A stretch of 64,000 nt of DNA, taken from Paracoccus benzoatiresistens (GTDB taxonomy: Bacteria > Pseudomonadota > Alphaproteobacteria > Rhodobacterales > Rhodobacteraceae). Within the stretch, counting starts at the first letter, position 1; every line of letters begins with the position of its first letter. The notes under the pieces are model-generated. The model made no database searches and had not been told where the DNA came from. It saw nothing but the letters and a program-made list of their open reading frames with translations. This document shows positions 1-8,918 of this stretch, in pieces. Location of the stretch: NCBI RefSeq assembly GCF_026913015.1, contig NZ_JAPTYD010000012.1:19383-83382 (forward strand), written 5' to 3'. Both the position numbers and the translations under genes were made by a program.

Positions 1-1026
1 GCCGAAAAAAGCTATGGCAGCCCCATCAACCCCCCGATTGCAGGCGATGCCGGATCGGCCCAACCGGCGCCCGCCAAGGCTGAACAAGGCAACCGCGTCT
101 TCGCCTCGCCCCTTGCCCGCCGCATCGCGGCCGAAAAGGGCATCGACCTGACGGGCATCACCGGCACCGGCCCGCGTGGCCGGATCGTCAAGGCCGATGT
201 CGAAAGCGCAAAACCGGGCGCAGCCAAGCCCGCGGCGGCGCCCGCTGCCGCACCGGCTGCGACGCCTGCCCCGGCACCCGCCGCGCAGGCGCCCAAGGCC
301 CCCTCGGCCGATGCGATCCTCAGGATGTATGCGGACCGCGAGACGTCAGAGGTGCCGCTGGACGGCATGCGCCGCACCATCGCGGCGCGCCTGTCCGAGG
401 CCAAGCAGACCATCCCGCATTTCTACCTGCGCCGCTCGGCCAAGCTGGACGAGTTGATGAAGTTCCGCGCCATGCTGAACAAGCAGCTTGAATCGCGGGG
501 CGTGAAGCTGTCGGTCAACGACTTCATCATCAAGGCCTGCGCGCTTGCCCTGCAACAGGTGCCCGACGCCAACGCCGTCTGGGCGGGCGACCGGATCCTG
601 AAGCTGAAGCCGTCGGACGTGGCCGTGGCCGTCGCCATCGAAGGCGGGCTGTTCACCCCGGTCCTGAAGGACGCGCAGCAGAAGACGCTGTCGGCCCTGT
701 CGGCCGAGATGAAGGATCTGGCCAGCCGCGCCAAGTCGAAGAAGCTCGCCCCCCACGAATACCAGGGCGGCAGCTTCGCGATCTCGAACCTCGGCATGTT
801 CGGGATCGAGAACTTCGACGCGGTCATCAACCCGCCCCATGGCGCGATTCTGGCAGTCGGCGCCGGCATCCAGACCCCCGTGGTGGAAAATGGCGAGGTC
901 GTCGTCCGCAACGTCATGTCGATGACCCTGTCGGTGGATCACCGCGTCATCGACGGCGCGCTTGGCGCGCAGTTGCTGGAAGCCATCGTGAACCATCTGG
1001 AAAACCCGATGGGGATGCTGGCCTGA
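1..1026 (+). CDS. pdhC: Pyruvate dehydrogenase E2 (dihydrolipoamide acetyltransferase), 5' end outside window
   Basis: The frame is open from base 1, so 341 C-terminal residues are visible and the lipoyl domain lies outside the window. E2 moves the acetyl group from lipoyl-lysine to CoA in the cytoplasmic pyruvate dehydrogenase complex. A peripheral-subunit binding domain (visible residues about 33-68, [11 protein letters not shown] then GTGPRGRI) is followed by an Ala/Pro linker (about 75-100) and the catalytic domain. That domain ends with the active-site DHRVIDG motif. The [16 protein letters not shown] stretch fits the alphaproteobacterial and mitochondrial PDH form better than the 2-oxoglutarate form. 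A rho-independent hairpin follows. Confidence 0.95.
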   Translation, partial: AEKSYGSPINPPIAGDAGSAQPAPAKAEQGNRVFASPLARRIAAEKGIDLTGITGTGPRGRIVKADVESAKPGAAKPAAAPAAAPAATPAPAPAAQAPKAPSADAILRMYADRETSEVPLDGMRRTIAARLSEAKQTIPHFYLRRSAKLDELMKFRAMLNKQLESRGVKLSVNDFIIKACALALQQVPDANAVWAGDRILKLKPSDVAVAVAIEGGLFTPVLKDAQQKTLSALSAEMKDLASRAKSKKLAPHEYQGGSFAISNLGMFGIENFDAVINPPHGAILAVGAGIQTPVVENGEVVVRNVMSMTLSVDHRVIDGALGAQLLEAIVNHLENPMGMLA

Positions 1027-1047
1027 TCAGGTCGAAAGCATGAAGAA

Positions 1048-1074
1048 AGGGGCGCCACGCAAGCGCCCCTTTTT
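1048..1074 (+). terminator. Rho-independent terminator of pdhC
   Basis: The arms AGGGGCGC (1048-1055) and GCGCCCCT (1063-1070) pair perfectly across a 7-base loop and run into five T. It lies 22 bases after the pdhC stop. Confidence 0.9.
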
Positions 1075-1090
1075 CTTGTTCTTCTTCATG

Positions 1091-1145
1091 AAAATATCCT
1101 CGGGGGTCCGGGGGCAGACAGCCCCCGGCTATCGCGGGACGCAGA
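1091..1145 (+). repeat. Convergent-gene intergenic repeat, copy R1
   Basis: The copy carries AAATATCC, a G-rich stem CCGGGGGC (1108-1115) pairing with GCCCCCGG (1121-1128), and the tail ATCGCGGGACGCAG. It lies between pdhC (+) and the PfpI gene (-). Similar copies are at 14000, 51929, 52113 and, in part, 20866. Confidence 0.75.
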
Positions 1146-1664
1146 TCAGGCCAGCGCTTCCTCGATGGCGCCCACAAAGGCGTCCAGATCGTCCGGGTTG
1201 CGGCTGGTGATGATGCCCCGGTCCACCACGACCTTTTCATCCACCACATCGGCGCCCGCATTCTTCATGTCGGTGCGTATGGAATCATAGCTGGTCAGCC
1301 GGCGGCCTTGCGCCAGACCAGCCTCGGCCAGCAGCCAGGGCGCATGGCAGATCGCGGCCACGGGCTTTCCTGCCTCGGCAAAGCTGCGGATCAAGCCGAT
1401 TGCGGTCTTGTCGGTCCGCAGGTTGTCGGGATTGATCACCCCGCCCGGCAGGACAAGCACGTCATAGCTGGCAGCATCAACCGCCGAAATGGCTTTGTCG
1501 GCGGTTACGGACTTGCCCCAGTCCTTCTTGTCCCACGCCTTGATCTCGCCCACCTCAGGCGCGGCGATCTCGACGTCGTGGCCGGCTTTCCTCAGCTTTT
1601 CCAGCGGCACGAACAGTTCGGACTGCTCGAACCCGTCCGAAGCCATGATCAGAACCTTTGCCAT
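1146..1664 (-). CDS. DJ-1/PfpI family protein (type 1 glutamine amidotransferase-like)
   Basis: This 172-residue cytoplasmic protein is of normal length for the PfpI/YhbO branch, whose members act as proteases, chaperones or deglycases. The nucleophile elbow AICHAPW puts the likely catalytic Cys at 106, followed by His107. Glu13 in GFEQSE is the usual conserved acid. VLPGG at 71-75 is the family's strand-turn motif. A Shine-Dalgarno AAAGGAG precedes the ATG. It stands alone between pdhC and the efflux pair. The exact substrate cannot be read from sequence. Confidence 0.9.
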   Translation of the reverse strand: MAKVLIMASDGFEQSELFVPLEKLRKAGHDVEIAAPEVGEIKAWDKKDWGKSVTADKAISAVDAASYDVLVLPGGVINPDNLRTDKTAIGLIRSFAEAGKPVAAICHAPWLLAEAGLAQGRRLTSYDSIRTDMKNAGADVVDEKVVVDRGIITSRNPDDLDAFVGAIEEALA

Positions 1665-1721
1665 AAGTGGTCTCCTTTCGCATCAGCCCACCCAATGCGG
1701 CCCGTCCGGCGAAGTTCCGAC

Positions 1722-4700
1722 CTATTCTGCGGCCCCTTGCGGCCTGTTCACCCCGATCCGCCGTCTCAGCCAGCCGGTTAGCCGCCCCTGTCCCCCGTGG
1801 ATCAGCGAGAACAGCGAGGGCACGAACAGCAGCGACAGCACGGTGGAAAGCAGCAGCCCCCCGATCACCGCGATGGCCATGGGCGCGCGGAACTCGCCCC
1901 CCTCGCCCGTCGCCAGCGCCGAGGGGATCATCCCCGCGCTCATCGCGATGGTGGTCATGACGATGGGGCGCGCGCGCTTGTGGACCGCGTCCAGGATCGC
2001 GTCGCGCTTGGTCACGCCTGTCTCGATGGCCGACACCGCGAATTCCACCAGCATGATCGAGTTCTTGGTGACGATCCCCATCAGCATCAGGAAACCGATC
2101 ACCACCGCCATGCTGATCGAATGGCCGGTGACGAACAGCGCCAGGATCGCGCCGCCGATGGCAAGCGGCAGGGACAGCAGGATCGTTACGGGGGTGATGA
2201 AGTTGTGGAACAGCAGGACCAGCACGACATAGACCAGCATCACCCCTGCGCCCATGGCGGTGCCGAAGGCGCCGAAGACCTCGCCCATGATCTCGGCATC
2301 GCCCGAGGGCTGGATGCGCGTGCCGGGGGGCATCTCGATCCGGGACTGCAGCTCGGCCACCTGGGCGCTGACGGGGCCCAGCAGCTGCCCGTCGGCAAGG
2401 TTGGCGCTCACCGTCGTCTGGAACTGGCGATCGTATCGCCCGATCTCGGTCGCGCCCGCCGACAGGCTGACCTCGGCCACCGTCCCCAGCGGAACCTGCC
2501 CCGAAGCCGAGTTGACCCGCAGGTTCTGCACCGTCACTAGGTCGGCGCGGGCATCGGCATCCAGCCGCACCACGATGGGGATCTGCTCGTCGCCCGCGTT
2601 GAACTTGGCCAGGTTCGATTCGACATCCCCCAGCGTCGCCACCCTCAGCGTGGTCGCCATGTCGCTGGCGGACACGCCAAGCTGCGCCGCCACATCGGCA
2701 CGGGGCGTGATCTGGATCTCGGGGCGCTGCAAACGCGCCGTGGTGGTCACGCTTTCCAGGGACGGCAGTTGCGACATGGCAGCCGCCAGGCGTTCGGCGG
2801 CAAGCGCCGCGCCATCCTCGGTTTCGCCCAGGACATTGATGGTCAGGTCGTTCTGGCCGTTCTCGTTCTGGAAGTTGATGCGCATGTCCGGCGTCCCGGA
2901 CAGGCGCTCCTTCAGCTCCTCCTCCAGCACGAACTGGGACCGCTCGCGGGTTTCCTTCTTGCCATAGTTGATCATCACCCGCGCCTCGGTCACGTCGGAG
3001 CCGTCGCTGTAGACGAAAACCGACTGCACCTCGGGCACCTCGTCGATTTGGGCGGACAGGCTGCGGGCGGCGTCTTCCGTGTCGTTGATGGTCGCGCCGG
3101 GGGGCAGCTCGACCTCGATCTGGCTGCGGCCGACGTCGGATGCGGGGATGAACTCGGTGGGCAGCAAGGTCGCGGAATAGATCGATCCCGCGAAGATCCC
3201 CACCCCTGTCAGCAGCGTCAGCCCGCGATGGCGCAGGGTCCATCGCACGACCCGCATCAGGTTGCGCATCACGAAGCCGTCCTGCTGTTCGGTCCCGTGC
3301 ACCGTGCCGCGCATCAGATAGGCCGCCATCATCGGCGTGATGATCCGCGCCACCAGCAGCGAGAACAGGACTGAGACCGCGACCGTCAGCCCGAACTGCT
3401 TGAAATACTGCCCCGGGATCCCGCCCATGAAGCTGACCGGCGCGAAGACCGCCACGATGGAAAAGCTGATCGCGATCACGGTCAGGCCGATCTCGTTGGC
3501 GGCCTCCTCGCTGGCCTCGTAGGGGGGGACGCCCATGCCGATATGGCGGACGATGTTCTCGATCTCCACGATGGCGTCGTCCACCAGGATGCCGGTGACC
3601 AGGGTGATGCCCAGCAGGCTGATGCCGTTCAGCGTGAAGCCCAGCCAGTGCATCACGAAGAAGGTCGGGATGATCGACAAGGGCAGCGCCACGGCGGCGA
3701 CCAGCGTGGCGCGCCAGTTGCGCAGGAACAGGAAGACCACCACCACCGCAAGCGCCGCGCCTTCGTACAGTGTATGCATCGCGCTCTTGTAGCTGGCCTC
3801 GGTATAGGTGGTTGCATCGTCGATCAGGGTGATGCGGACATTCGGATGGCGTGCGGCGATCTGGTCCAGACGCTCTTTCGCCGCATTGCCCGCCCCCAGA
3901 TCCGAGGCCCCGGTGGTGCGATAGATGCCGAAGGCCACGACCGGCTGGCCATCCAGCAGGGCAAAGCTGCGCTCCTCGGCCGGGCCGTCGAGGACGCGGC
4001 CCAGCTGGTCCAGCCGGATCGTCCGGCCCTCGGCGATGCTGATCGGCGCGCCGGCAAGCTGTTCGACGCTGTCGGCCGCGCCCAGGGTGCGGATCGAATA
4101 CTCGCGCCCCGCCAGATCGCCACGCCCCCCGCCCAGGTCGATGTTGCGCGCCCGAAGCTGGTTCGACACATCGGCCGCCGTCAGCCCGTGGGCCAGCAGG
4201 CGGTCGGGGTCCAGTTCGACCTTGATCTCGCGCGCGGCCCCGCCGATGCGGCTGGTCTTGCCGACGCCGGGGACGGTGGACAGTTCTCGCCCGATCACGT
4301 CATCCACGAATTTCGACAGCGATTCGATGGACTGGGTCGGGTCGCTGACGGCATAGGTCAGGATCGGCATGCCCGTCACGTCCAGCCGCTGGACCAGGGG
4401 TTCGTTGATGCTTTCGGGCAATTGCTGGCGGACGTTCGAGACGGCGTCCTTGATGTCGTTGACGGCGCGGTCGCTGTTCGTCTCAAGCTCGAACTCGACC
4501 ACGATCACGGCGGCGCTGTCAGTCGCGGTAGAGGTGATGTGGCGCACGCCGGTCACGGATGCGATGCTGTCCTCGACCGGCTGGATCACCTGGCTGGTCA
4601 GCTCGGACGGCGCCGCGCCGGGCTGGTTGATGGTCACCTGCACCAGCGGCAGGTCGATATTGGGCATCGCCGTGACCGGCAGTCGGTTGAAGCTGTAAAG

Positions 4701-4775
4701 CCCGACGATAAGAAGGACCAGGAAGATGGCGACGGGCGGGACCGGATGGCGGATCGACAGGGTCGCGAAGTTCAT
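1722..4775 (-). CDS. RND efflux pump permease (AcrB/MexF-like, HAE1 family)
   Basis: A 1017-residue inner-membrane proton antiporter that exports hydrophobic or amphiphilic compounds. The N-terminus MNFATLSIRHP is typical of the family, with TM1 at about 13-30. The TM4 motif GILVDDAIVEIENI carries the paired proton-relay residues Asp399 and Asp400. Two large periplasmic loops and a duplicated TM bundle give normal length. An upstream in-frame extension to 4898 was rejected because it lies inside the adaptor gene and is Arg/Gly-rich. The start overlaps the adaptor stop by ATGA. No outer-membrane channel gene is adjacent. Confidence 0.93.
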   Translation of the reverse strand: MNFATLSIRHPVPPVAIFLVLLIVGLYSFNRLPVTAMPNIDLPLVQVTINQPGAAPSELTSQVIQPVEDSIASVTGVRHITSTATDSAAVIVVEFELETNSDRAVNDIKDAVSNVRQQLPESINEPLVQRLDVTGMPILTYAVSDPTQSIESLSKFVDDVIGRELSTVPGVGKTSRIGGAAREIKVELDPDRLLAHGLTAADVSNQLRARNIDLGGGRGDLAGREYSIRTLGAADSVEQLAGAPISIAEGRTIRLDQLGRVLDGPAEERSFALLDGQPVVAFGIYRTTGASDLGAGNAAKERLDQIAARHPNVRITLIDDATTYTEASYKSAMHTLYEGAALAVVVVFLFLRNWRATLVAAVALPLSIIPTFFVMHWLGFTLNGISLLGITLVTGILVDDAIVEIENIVRHIGMGVPPYEASEEAANEIGLTVIAISFSIVAVFAPVSFMGGIPGQYFKQFGLTVAVSVLFSLLVARIITPMMAAYLMRGTVHGTEQQDGFVMRNLMRVVRWTLRHRGLTLLTGVGIFAGSIYSATLLPTEFIPASDVGRSQIEVELPPGATINDTEDAARSLSAQIDEVPEVQSVFVYSDGSDVTEARVMINYGKKETRERSQFVLEEELKERLSGTPDMRINFQNENGQNDLTINVLGETEDGAALAAERLAAAMSQLPSLESVTTTARLQRPEIQITPRADVAAQLGVSASDMATTLRVATLGDVESNLAKFNAGDEQIPIVVRLDADARADLVTVQNLRVNSASGQVPLGTVAEVSLSAGATEIGRYDRQFQTTVSANLADGQLLGPVSAQVAELQSRIEMPPGTRIQPSGDAEIMGEVFGAFGTAMGAGVMLVYVVLVLLFHNFITPVTILLSLPLAIGGAILALFVTGHSISMAVVIGFLMLMGIVTKNSIMLVEFAVSAIETGVTKRDAILDAVHKRARPIVMTTIAMSAGMIPSALATGEGGEFRAPMAIAVIGGLLLSTVLSLLFVPSLFSLIHGGQGRLTGWLRRRIGVNRPQGAAE

Positions 4776-5941
4776 GGCCCCGCCCTTTCGGCGGCGACCG
4801 GACGCACCTGGTCGCCGGTTCGGAAGAACGCGCCGGACCGGGCGATGACGGCCTCGCCCAGGGCCAGGCCCTCGGTGATCTCGCGCCGGCCGTCCCACAG
4901 CAGCCCGGCGCGGACGGGGCGGCTTTCGACCGTGCCGTTCTTGACGACCTGCACGCGTTCGCCGGCGTCGTCCGCCAGCACGGCGCCGGCGGGAACTGTC
5001 ACGGCCTGGCGCCGGTCCGTGATGACCCAGCCGCTGGCGAATTGCCCGGTCCTGACGCCGGCGGCCTTGTCAAGCGAGATCCGCATGAGGCCAAGCCGCG
5101 TCACCGGATCGACCGCGGCCGGAACCAGCCGCACCGATCCCGCCACCATGCCCGCGCCCGCCACGGTGATTTCGGCCGGGTCGCCGACCCTGAGGCTGCC
5201 CAGAGCCGTTTCGATCACCTCGGCCGACACCTCGACCGCGCCATTGCCCAGCAGGGTGAACAGCGGATCCGTCACGGCCCCCGCCAGAGTGCCCAGTTCG
5301 GCAGTGCGCGCGACAACCACGCCGTCGACAGGTGCGGTGATCTCGGCCCGCTCGAGGTTCAGCTCGGCGATGCGCCGCGCGGCCTGGGACTGCGCCAGGG
5401 CGGCCCGGGCCAGGGCCAGCCCGCCGGCGGCGGATGCGGCCTCCGCGCGGGCATTCGCCTCGGCTGCGATGGCATCGTCCAGCGCGGACTGCGAGGCGGT
5501 GCCGCCTTCGCGCAATTGCTGCACCCGCTGCAAGGTCGTCTGCGCCTGCGTCAGCGAGGCCTCGGCGCTGTCGATGGTGCTTTGCGCCTGTCCGACGACC
5601 GCCTCGGCGCGCAGGTATTCCGAGCGGGCCTGTTCCAGCAGCACCGACAGCTCTTCCGTGGACAGCCGTGCCAGAACCTGCCCCTTGGTGACGCTATCGC
5701 CCGCCTCCACCAGGATCTCGGTGATCTCATGGCCCGAGACTTGCGGAAAGACCTGCACTTCCTGCCGGGCGACGATGGTGCCCGAAATCGGGACACGGGC
5801 CTGGACCTCGGACCGGGCGGCGACCTCGACGGTGACGGATGGCACGGTGCGGGCGGGCGCCTCTGACGCGGTCGCGGGTTCGTTGGCCCATGCGGCCAGC
5901 GGCAATCCGAATCCGACAAGAAGGGCGAAAAGAAAGCGCAT
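4772..5941 (-). CDS. RND efflux periplasmic adaptor subunit (HlyD/AcrA family)
   Basis: This 389-residue membrane-fusion protein links the RND permease to an outer-membrane channel. A Sec signal peptide (MRFLFALLVGFGLPLAAWA, about residues 1-19) decided the start; an in-frame ATG five codons upstream is possible and neither has a strong Shine-Dalgarno. After it come a lipoyl-like half (VFPQVSGHEITEILVEAGDSV), a long Ala/Gln/Glu alpha-hairpin (about 85-185), the second lipoyl half (ITAPVDGVVV) and a beta-barrel. The stop overlaps the permease start by 4 bases, so the pair is one operon. No regulator is adjacent. Confidence 0.9.
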   Translation of the reverse strand: MRFLFALLVGFGLPLAAWANEPATASEAPARTVPSVTVEVAARSEVQARVPISGTIVARQEVQVFPQVSGHEITEILVEAGDSVTKGQVLARLSTEELSVLLEQARSEYLRAEAVVGQAQSTIDSAEASLTQAQTTLQRVQQLREGGTASQSALDDAIAAEANARAEAASAAGGLALARAALAQSQAARRIAELNLERAEITAPVDGVVVARTAELGTLAGAVTDPLFTLLGNGAVEVSAEVIETALGSLRVGDPAEITVAGAGMVAGSVRLVPAAVDPVTRLGLMRISLDKAAGVRTGQFASGWVITDRRQAVTVPAGAVLADDAGERVQVVKNGTVESRPVRAGLLWDGRREITEGLALGEAVIARSGAFFRTGDQVRPVAAERAGP

Positions 5942-6018
5942 GTACCAGCCTGCCATGATGACTTGTCGGCAACATAGGCGCACAAGCCTGCGGCAACAAC
6001 GCGCGCGTGAGGCGCTGC

Positions 6019-6789
6019 CTAGAAGTTGACCGAGACGCCCGGCAGGTTCAGCTCCGCGATGAGGTCGCGCAGCTCCTGCCGCGCGGCGATGTTCGACATG
6101 GACAGCTGTTCCGTGCCGATGTCCTTCAAATCCAGAAGCGTCAGCCCGCGCGGAAACAGCTCGCGGAAGATGACGCGTTCCGAAAAGCCGGGCGCCACGC
6201 GAAAGCCGATGCGCTTGGACAGCGACTGCAGCGCGCCGCCGACCTTGCGCTTGTTGTGCATTGCCTGCGTCCCCAGCCGGTTGCGCAGCACCAGCCAGTC
6301 GATCGGTCCCGCGCCTGCGTGCGCGCGCATCTGCCGCGCCGACCAGACCATTTCGGCATAGATGGACGGCCCGAGGATCTTCCCCTCGGGCGACAGCCGC
6401 GCCAGCAGGTCGAAATCCACAAAGCTGTCGTTCAAGGGCGTGATCAGCGTATCGGCCAGGGTATGGGCCATCTGGCTCAGCTTCGTGTGTGAACCGGGGC
6501 AGTCCAGCAGGATGAAGTCGCAGGTGGCCTCAAGCGCGGCCAGCGCCGGGGAAAGGGGATCGCTGCCCTCGGCCATGGTGCCGATGACCGGCATGGGCAG
6601 GTCCAGGCCCTCGCGCTGCGCGAAACTGGCGCGGTTTTCCAGATATCGGCCAAAGCTGCGCTGGCGCACGTCCAGGTCCAGCCCGCCGACGCTGTGGCCC
6701 ATGCGGACCAGGGCGGTCGCCACATGCATCGAGGTGGTGGACTTGCCGCTGCCACCCTTTTCGTTGCCCACAACGATGATATGCGCCAC
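6019..6789 (-). CDS. mipZ: Division-plane positioning ATPase MipZ (ParA/MinD family)
   Basis: This 256-residue cytoplasmic ATPase in alphaproteobacteria forms a gradient from the ParB-bound origin and inhibits FtsZ near the poles. The deviant Walker A KGGSGKST lies at residues 11-18, followed by LDLDVRQRSFGRYLENR, which matches MipZ closely. ILLDCPGSH is the Walker B region. The start is GTG at 6789, preceded by GAGGCGG; an in-frame TTG extension to 6933 was rejected because MipZ proteins begin just before IIVVGNEKGG. No min genes are visible, as expected for the order. Confidence 0.92.
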   Translation of the reverse strand: MAHIIVVGNEKGGSGKSTTSMHVATALVRMGHSVGGLDLDVRQRSFGRYLENRASFAQREGLDLPMPVIGTMAEGSDPLSPALAALEATCDFILLDCPGSHTKLSQMAHTLADTLITPLNDSFVDFDLLARLSPEGKILGPSIYAEMVWSARQMRAHAGAGPIDWLVLRNRLGTQAMHNKRKVGGALQSLSKRIGFRVAPGFSERVIFRELFPRGLTLLDLKDIGTEQLSMSNIAARQELRDLIAELNLPGVSVNF

Positions 6790-7023
6790 GACGCCGCCTC
6801 TTGCCGGTCTGTCCTCCGCGCGGACCCTAGCGATGTCCCCGCATGAAGGAAAGCGCCGCCACGCCGGGCGGGACAGTCTGATGCGCAAGGGGCGCGTTCC
6901 CGCCACATCTGCATGTTCTGCAAACGAAATCAATCTCGACTGACATGATAGATTTTTCTTGCGTCATGCCGGCGGGTCTGGCCTTATCAAGCCGAAGCCA
7001 ACCCCGGCCATGGAGGAGACGAC

Positions 7024-7305
7024 ATGACCCCGAACTTCATCACCGGCCTTGTGATGTCCACCCCGACCACGGTTGCCGATCCGCTGGCCTTGTGGATGGA
7101 CGATATTCCGGATGTCCGGCAGGATCTGGGCTTTGCCACCATCGCCATCGGTCCCCGCCAACAGGCCCAGGGTCCGGTCCTGCGCCACCTGCGCGACGGG
7201 CGCATCAGCATCGACGCGGGCGGTCGCGTCCTGACCGGCCACGGGGTCACGCCCCGGCCTGCCGCCCGCAGCCTTTGGGCGCGCATCAGCGGGCGGTCAA
7301 GCTGA
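7024..7305 (+). CDS. Small hypothetical protein (93 aa)
   Basis: I do not recognise this protein. A strong GGAGGAG Shine-Dalgarno sits at good spacing before the ATG. The product has no signal peptide or membrane segment. It contains LALWMDDIPDVRQDLGFATIAIGP in its first half and a basic C-terminus ending in GRSS. It converges on the AhpD-like gene 40 bases downstream. GC and codon use match its neighbours, so it is probably real but of unknown function. Confidence 0.5.
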   Translation: MTPNFITGLVMSTPTTVADPLALWMDDIPDVRQDLGFATIAIGPRQQAQGPVLRHLRDGRISIDAGGRVLTGHGVTPRPAARSLWARISGRSS

Positions 7306-7345
7306 CGCGCCGGGCGATCACGGCCCTGCGCGCCCCTTGACCGGG

Positions 7346-7921
7346 TCACATGCGGCCCAGCATGTAGAATTCGTCATTGGCACGGAAATCGCCGGCATTG
7401 GCCATCCGGTTCGACATGCCGAAGAACGCGGCGATGGCGCCGATGTCCCAGATCTCGTCGCTGTCGAAACCGGCGTCCCGCAAGGCCTGATGATCTGAAT
7501 CGTCGATCTGATGGGCGGCCAGCGTCACCTTTTCGGCATAGGACAACATCGCCCGCTGACGATCTGTCAGATCCGCCTTGCGCCAGTTGATCGCGACCTG
7601 ATCGGCGACCAGTGGATTTTTGGCGCGGATGCGCAGGATCGCGCCATGCGCCACCACGCAGTACTGGCAGTTGTTGAGACCGCTGACGGCCACGACGATC
7701 ATTTCCCGTTCCGCCTTGGACAAGCCTTCGTCCTTGTCCATCAGCGCCTGGTGATAGGCGAAGAAGGCGCGGAATTCGTCGGGCCGGTGGGCCAGCGCCA
7801 GAAAGACATTCGGCACGAAGCCGGATTTTTCGGCGACCTTGGCGATGGCCTCCTGCATGTCGGCGGGCAGCGCCGCAAGCTCGGGCACCGCAAAGCGGCT
7901 GATGGGGCGGGTCTGGGTCAT
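7346..7921 (-). CDS. Peroxidase-related enzyme (AhpD-like, carboxymuconolactone decarboxylase fold)
   Basis: This 191-residue cytoplasmic protein carries the AhpD redox motif NCQYCVVAH (Cys85, Cys88, His92), and Glu residues at 71 and 73 match the proton-relay region. Family members reduce alkyl hydroperoxides by a thiol mechanism. Its length and the pattern FVPNVFLALAHRPDEFRAF fit the peroxidase-related (TIGR01926-like) branch. The start at 7921 follows a clear GGAGGA; an in-frame extension upstream runs into the LysR gene and was rejected. It lies 52 bases after the LysR stop on the same strand and is possibly co-transcribed. Confidence 0.88.
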   Translation of the reverse strand: MTQTRPISRFAVPELAALPADMQEAIAKVAEKSGFVPNVFLALAHRPDEFRAFFAYHQALMDKDEGLSKAEREMIVVAVSGLNNCQYCVVAHGAILRIRAKNPLVADQVAINWRKADLTDRQRAMLSYAEKVTLAAHQIDDSDHQALRDAGFDSDEIWDIGAIAAFFGMSNRMANAGDFRANDEFYMLGRM

Positions 7922-7973
7922 GGGTTCCTCCGATCCCGCCACCTTGGCCTGCGGCCCGCGGACTGTGAAGGGG

Positions 7974-8819
7974 TCACTCGGCCCGCAAGGCGGCCACGGC
8001 GGCCTGCACCTTGGGCGTGCGGTTGAGATCGACATGAGTGACCAGCCACAGCCGCGATTCCCATTCGGGCAGCGCCATAACCTCGACCAGCCCCTCGGCG
8101 CGGGATGGCGACAAGGGGCCGATGGCAAGTCCCGCGCGGATGGCGGCTTCCCGCGCGGCGTCGTCATTGGCGGTCAGGACGATCTGCGCCCGATCGACCC
8201 TGCCCTGCAGCCAGCGCATCAATGGCGCATTGCGTGCCTGCGGCCCCGGCAGCGCCAGCGGATGGCCGTCCAGATCCGCGAGCGCCCCGTGGGCGGCTAC
8301 ATAGCCGGGCGAGGCATAAACGGCATGCCGCACCGTGCCCATGGGACGGACGACGTAATCGGGCTCGGTCGGCTGGCTGCCCGCGCGGATCGCGACATGC
8401 GCCTCGCCCGCGTCAAGGCGGAACAGGCGCGCATCGGTGACATAGTTCAGCCGCAGCCCGGGATGCTGGCGCATCAGCCGGATCAGCCGGGGCATGACCA
8501 CATCGGCCAGTTCGGGCAGAGAGGTCACGACCAGTTCCCCCTCGATCCGGTCGCCACCGCCCGCGATCTGCGCGGCCAGTTGGGCAAAACGTTCGTCGGC
8601 ATCGCCCGCGACCTTCAGCATGGCCTGCCCCGCCTCGGTCAGGGCATAGCCGCGCGGATGGCGCTGGAACAGCCTGACGCCCAGTTGCTGTTCCAGCCCG
8701 TCGATGCGGCGGATCACGGTGGCATGGTGGACGCCAAGCGTTTCTGCCGCGGCGCTCACGGTGCCGGTGCGCGCCACGGCAAGCGCGATGCGAAGGTCGT
8801 CCCAACTGTCGATGCTCAT
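7974..8819 (-). CDS. LysR family transcriptional regulator
   Basis: A 281-residue DNA-binding regulator with an N-terminal winged helix-turn-helix (about residues 4-62, SAAAETLGVHHATVIRRIDGLEQQLG) and a substrate-binding effector domain. The second of two close ATGs was chosen because GAGGA sits at proper spacing before it. It is divergent from azoR with 99 bases between them, the usual arrangement for a LysR protein and its target. The AhpD-like gene lies downstream. The effector is unknown; a quinone or electrophile is an inference from the neighbours. Confidence 0.9.
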   Translation of the reverse strand: MSIDSWDDLRIALAVARTGTVSAAAETLGVHHATVIRRIDGLEQQLGVRLFQRHPRGYALTEAGQAMLKVAGDADERFAQLAAQIAGGGDRIEGELVVTSLPELADVVMPRLIRLMRQHPGLRLNYVTDARLFRLDAGEAHVAIRAGSQPTEPDYVVRPMGTVRHAVYASPGYVAAHGALADLDGHPLALPGPQARNAPLMRWLQGRVDRAQIVLTANDDAAREAAIRAGLAIGPLSPSRAEGLVEVMALPEWESRLWLVTHVDLNRTPKVQAAVAALRAE

Positions 8820-8918
8820 GTGCATCCTCGCACAGATACTGCGCGTTTATCGCCATTCCGTTCGATCATGCATAGACCTAAATCACCTTCAACGCAGCAT
8901 CCCGGAACGGACCCGACC

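Noticed and set aside
4776..4898. 41-residue N-terminal extension of the RND permease
   Set aside because: It overlaps the adaptor gene in another frame and is Arg/Gly-rich; RND permeases start with the short MNFATLSI-like segment.
6790..6933. TTG-start extension of mipZ
   Set aside because: MipZ proteins begin just before the first strand; a GTG with a good Shine-Dalgarno sits at that point.
8820..8918. LysR binding site (T-N11-A) in the LysR-azoR gap
   Set aside because: Several loose matches exist but none is a clear dyad; such short sites are not significant by eye.
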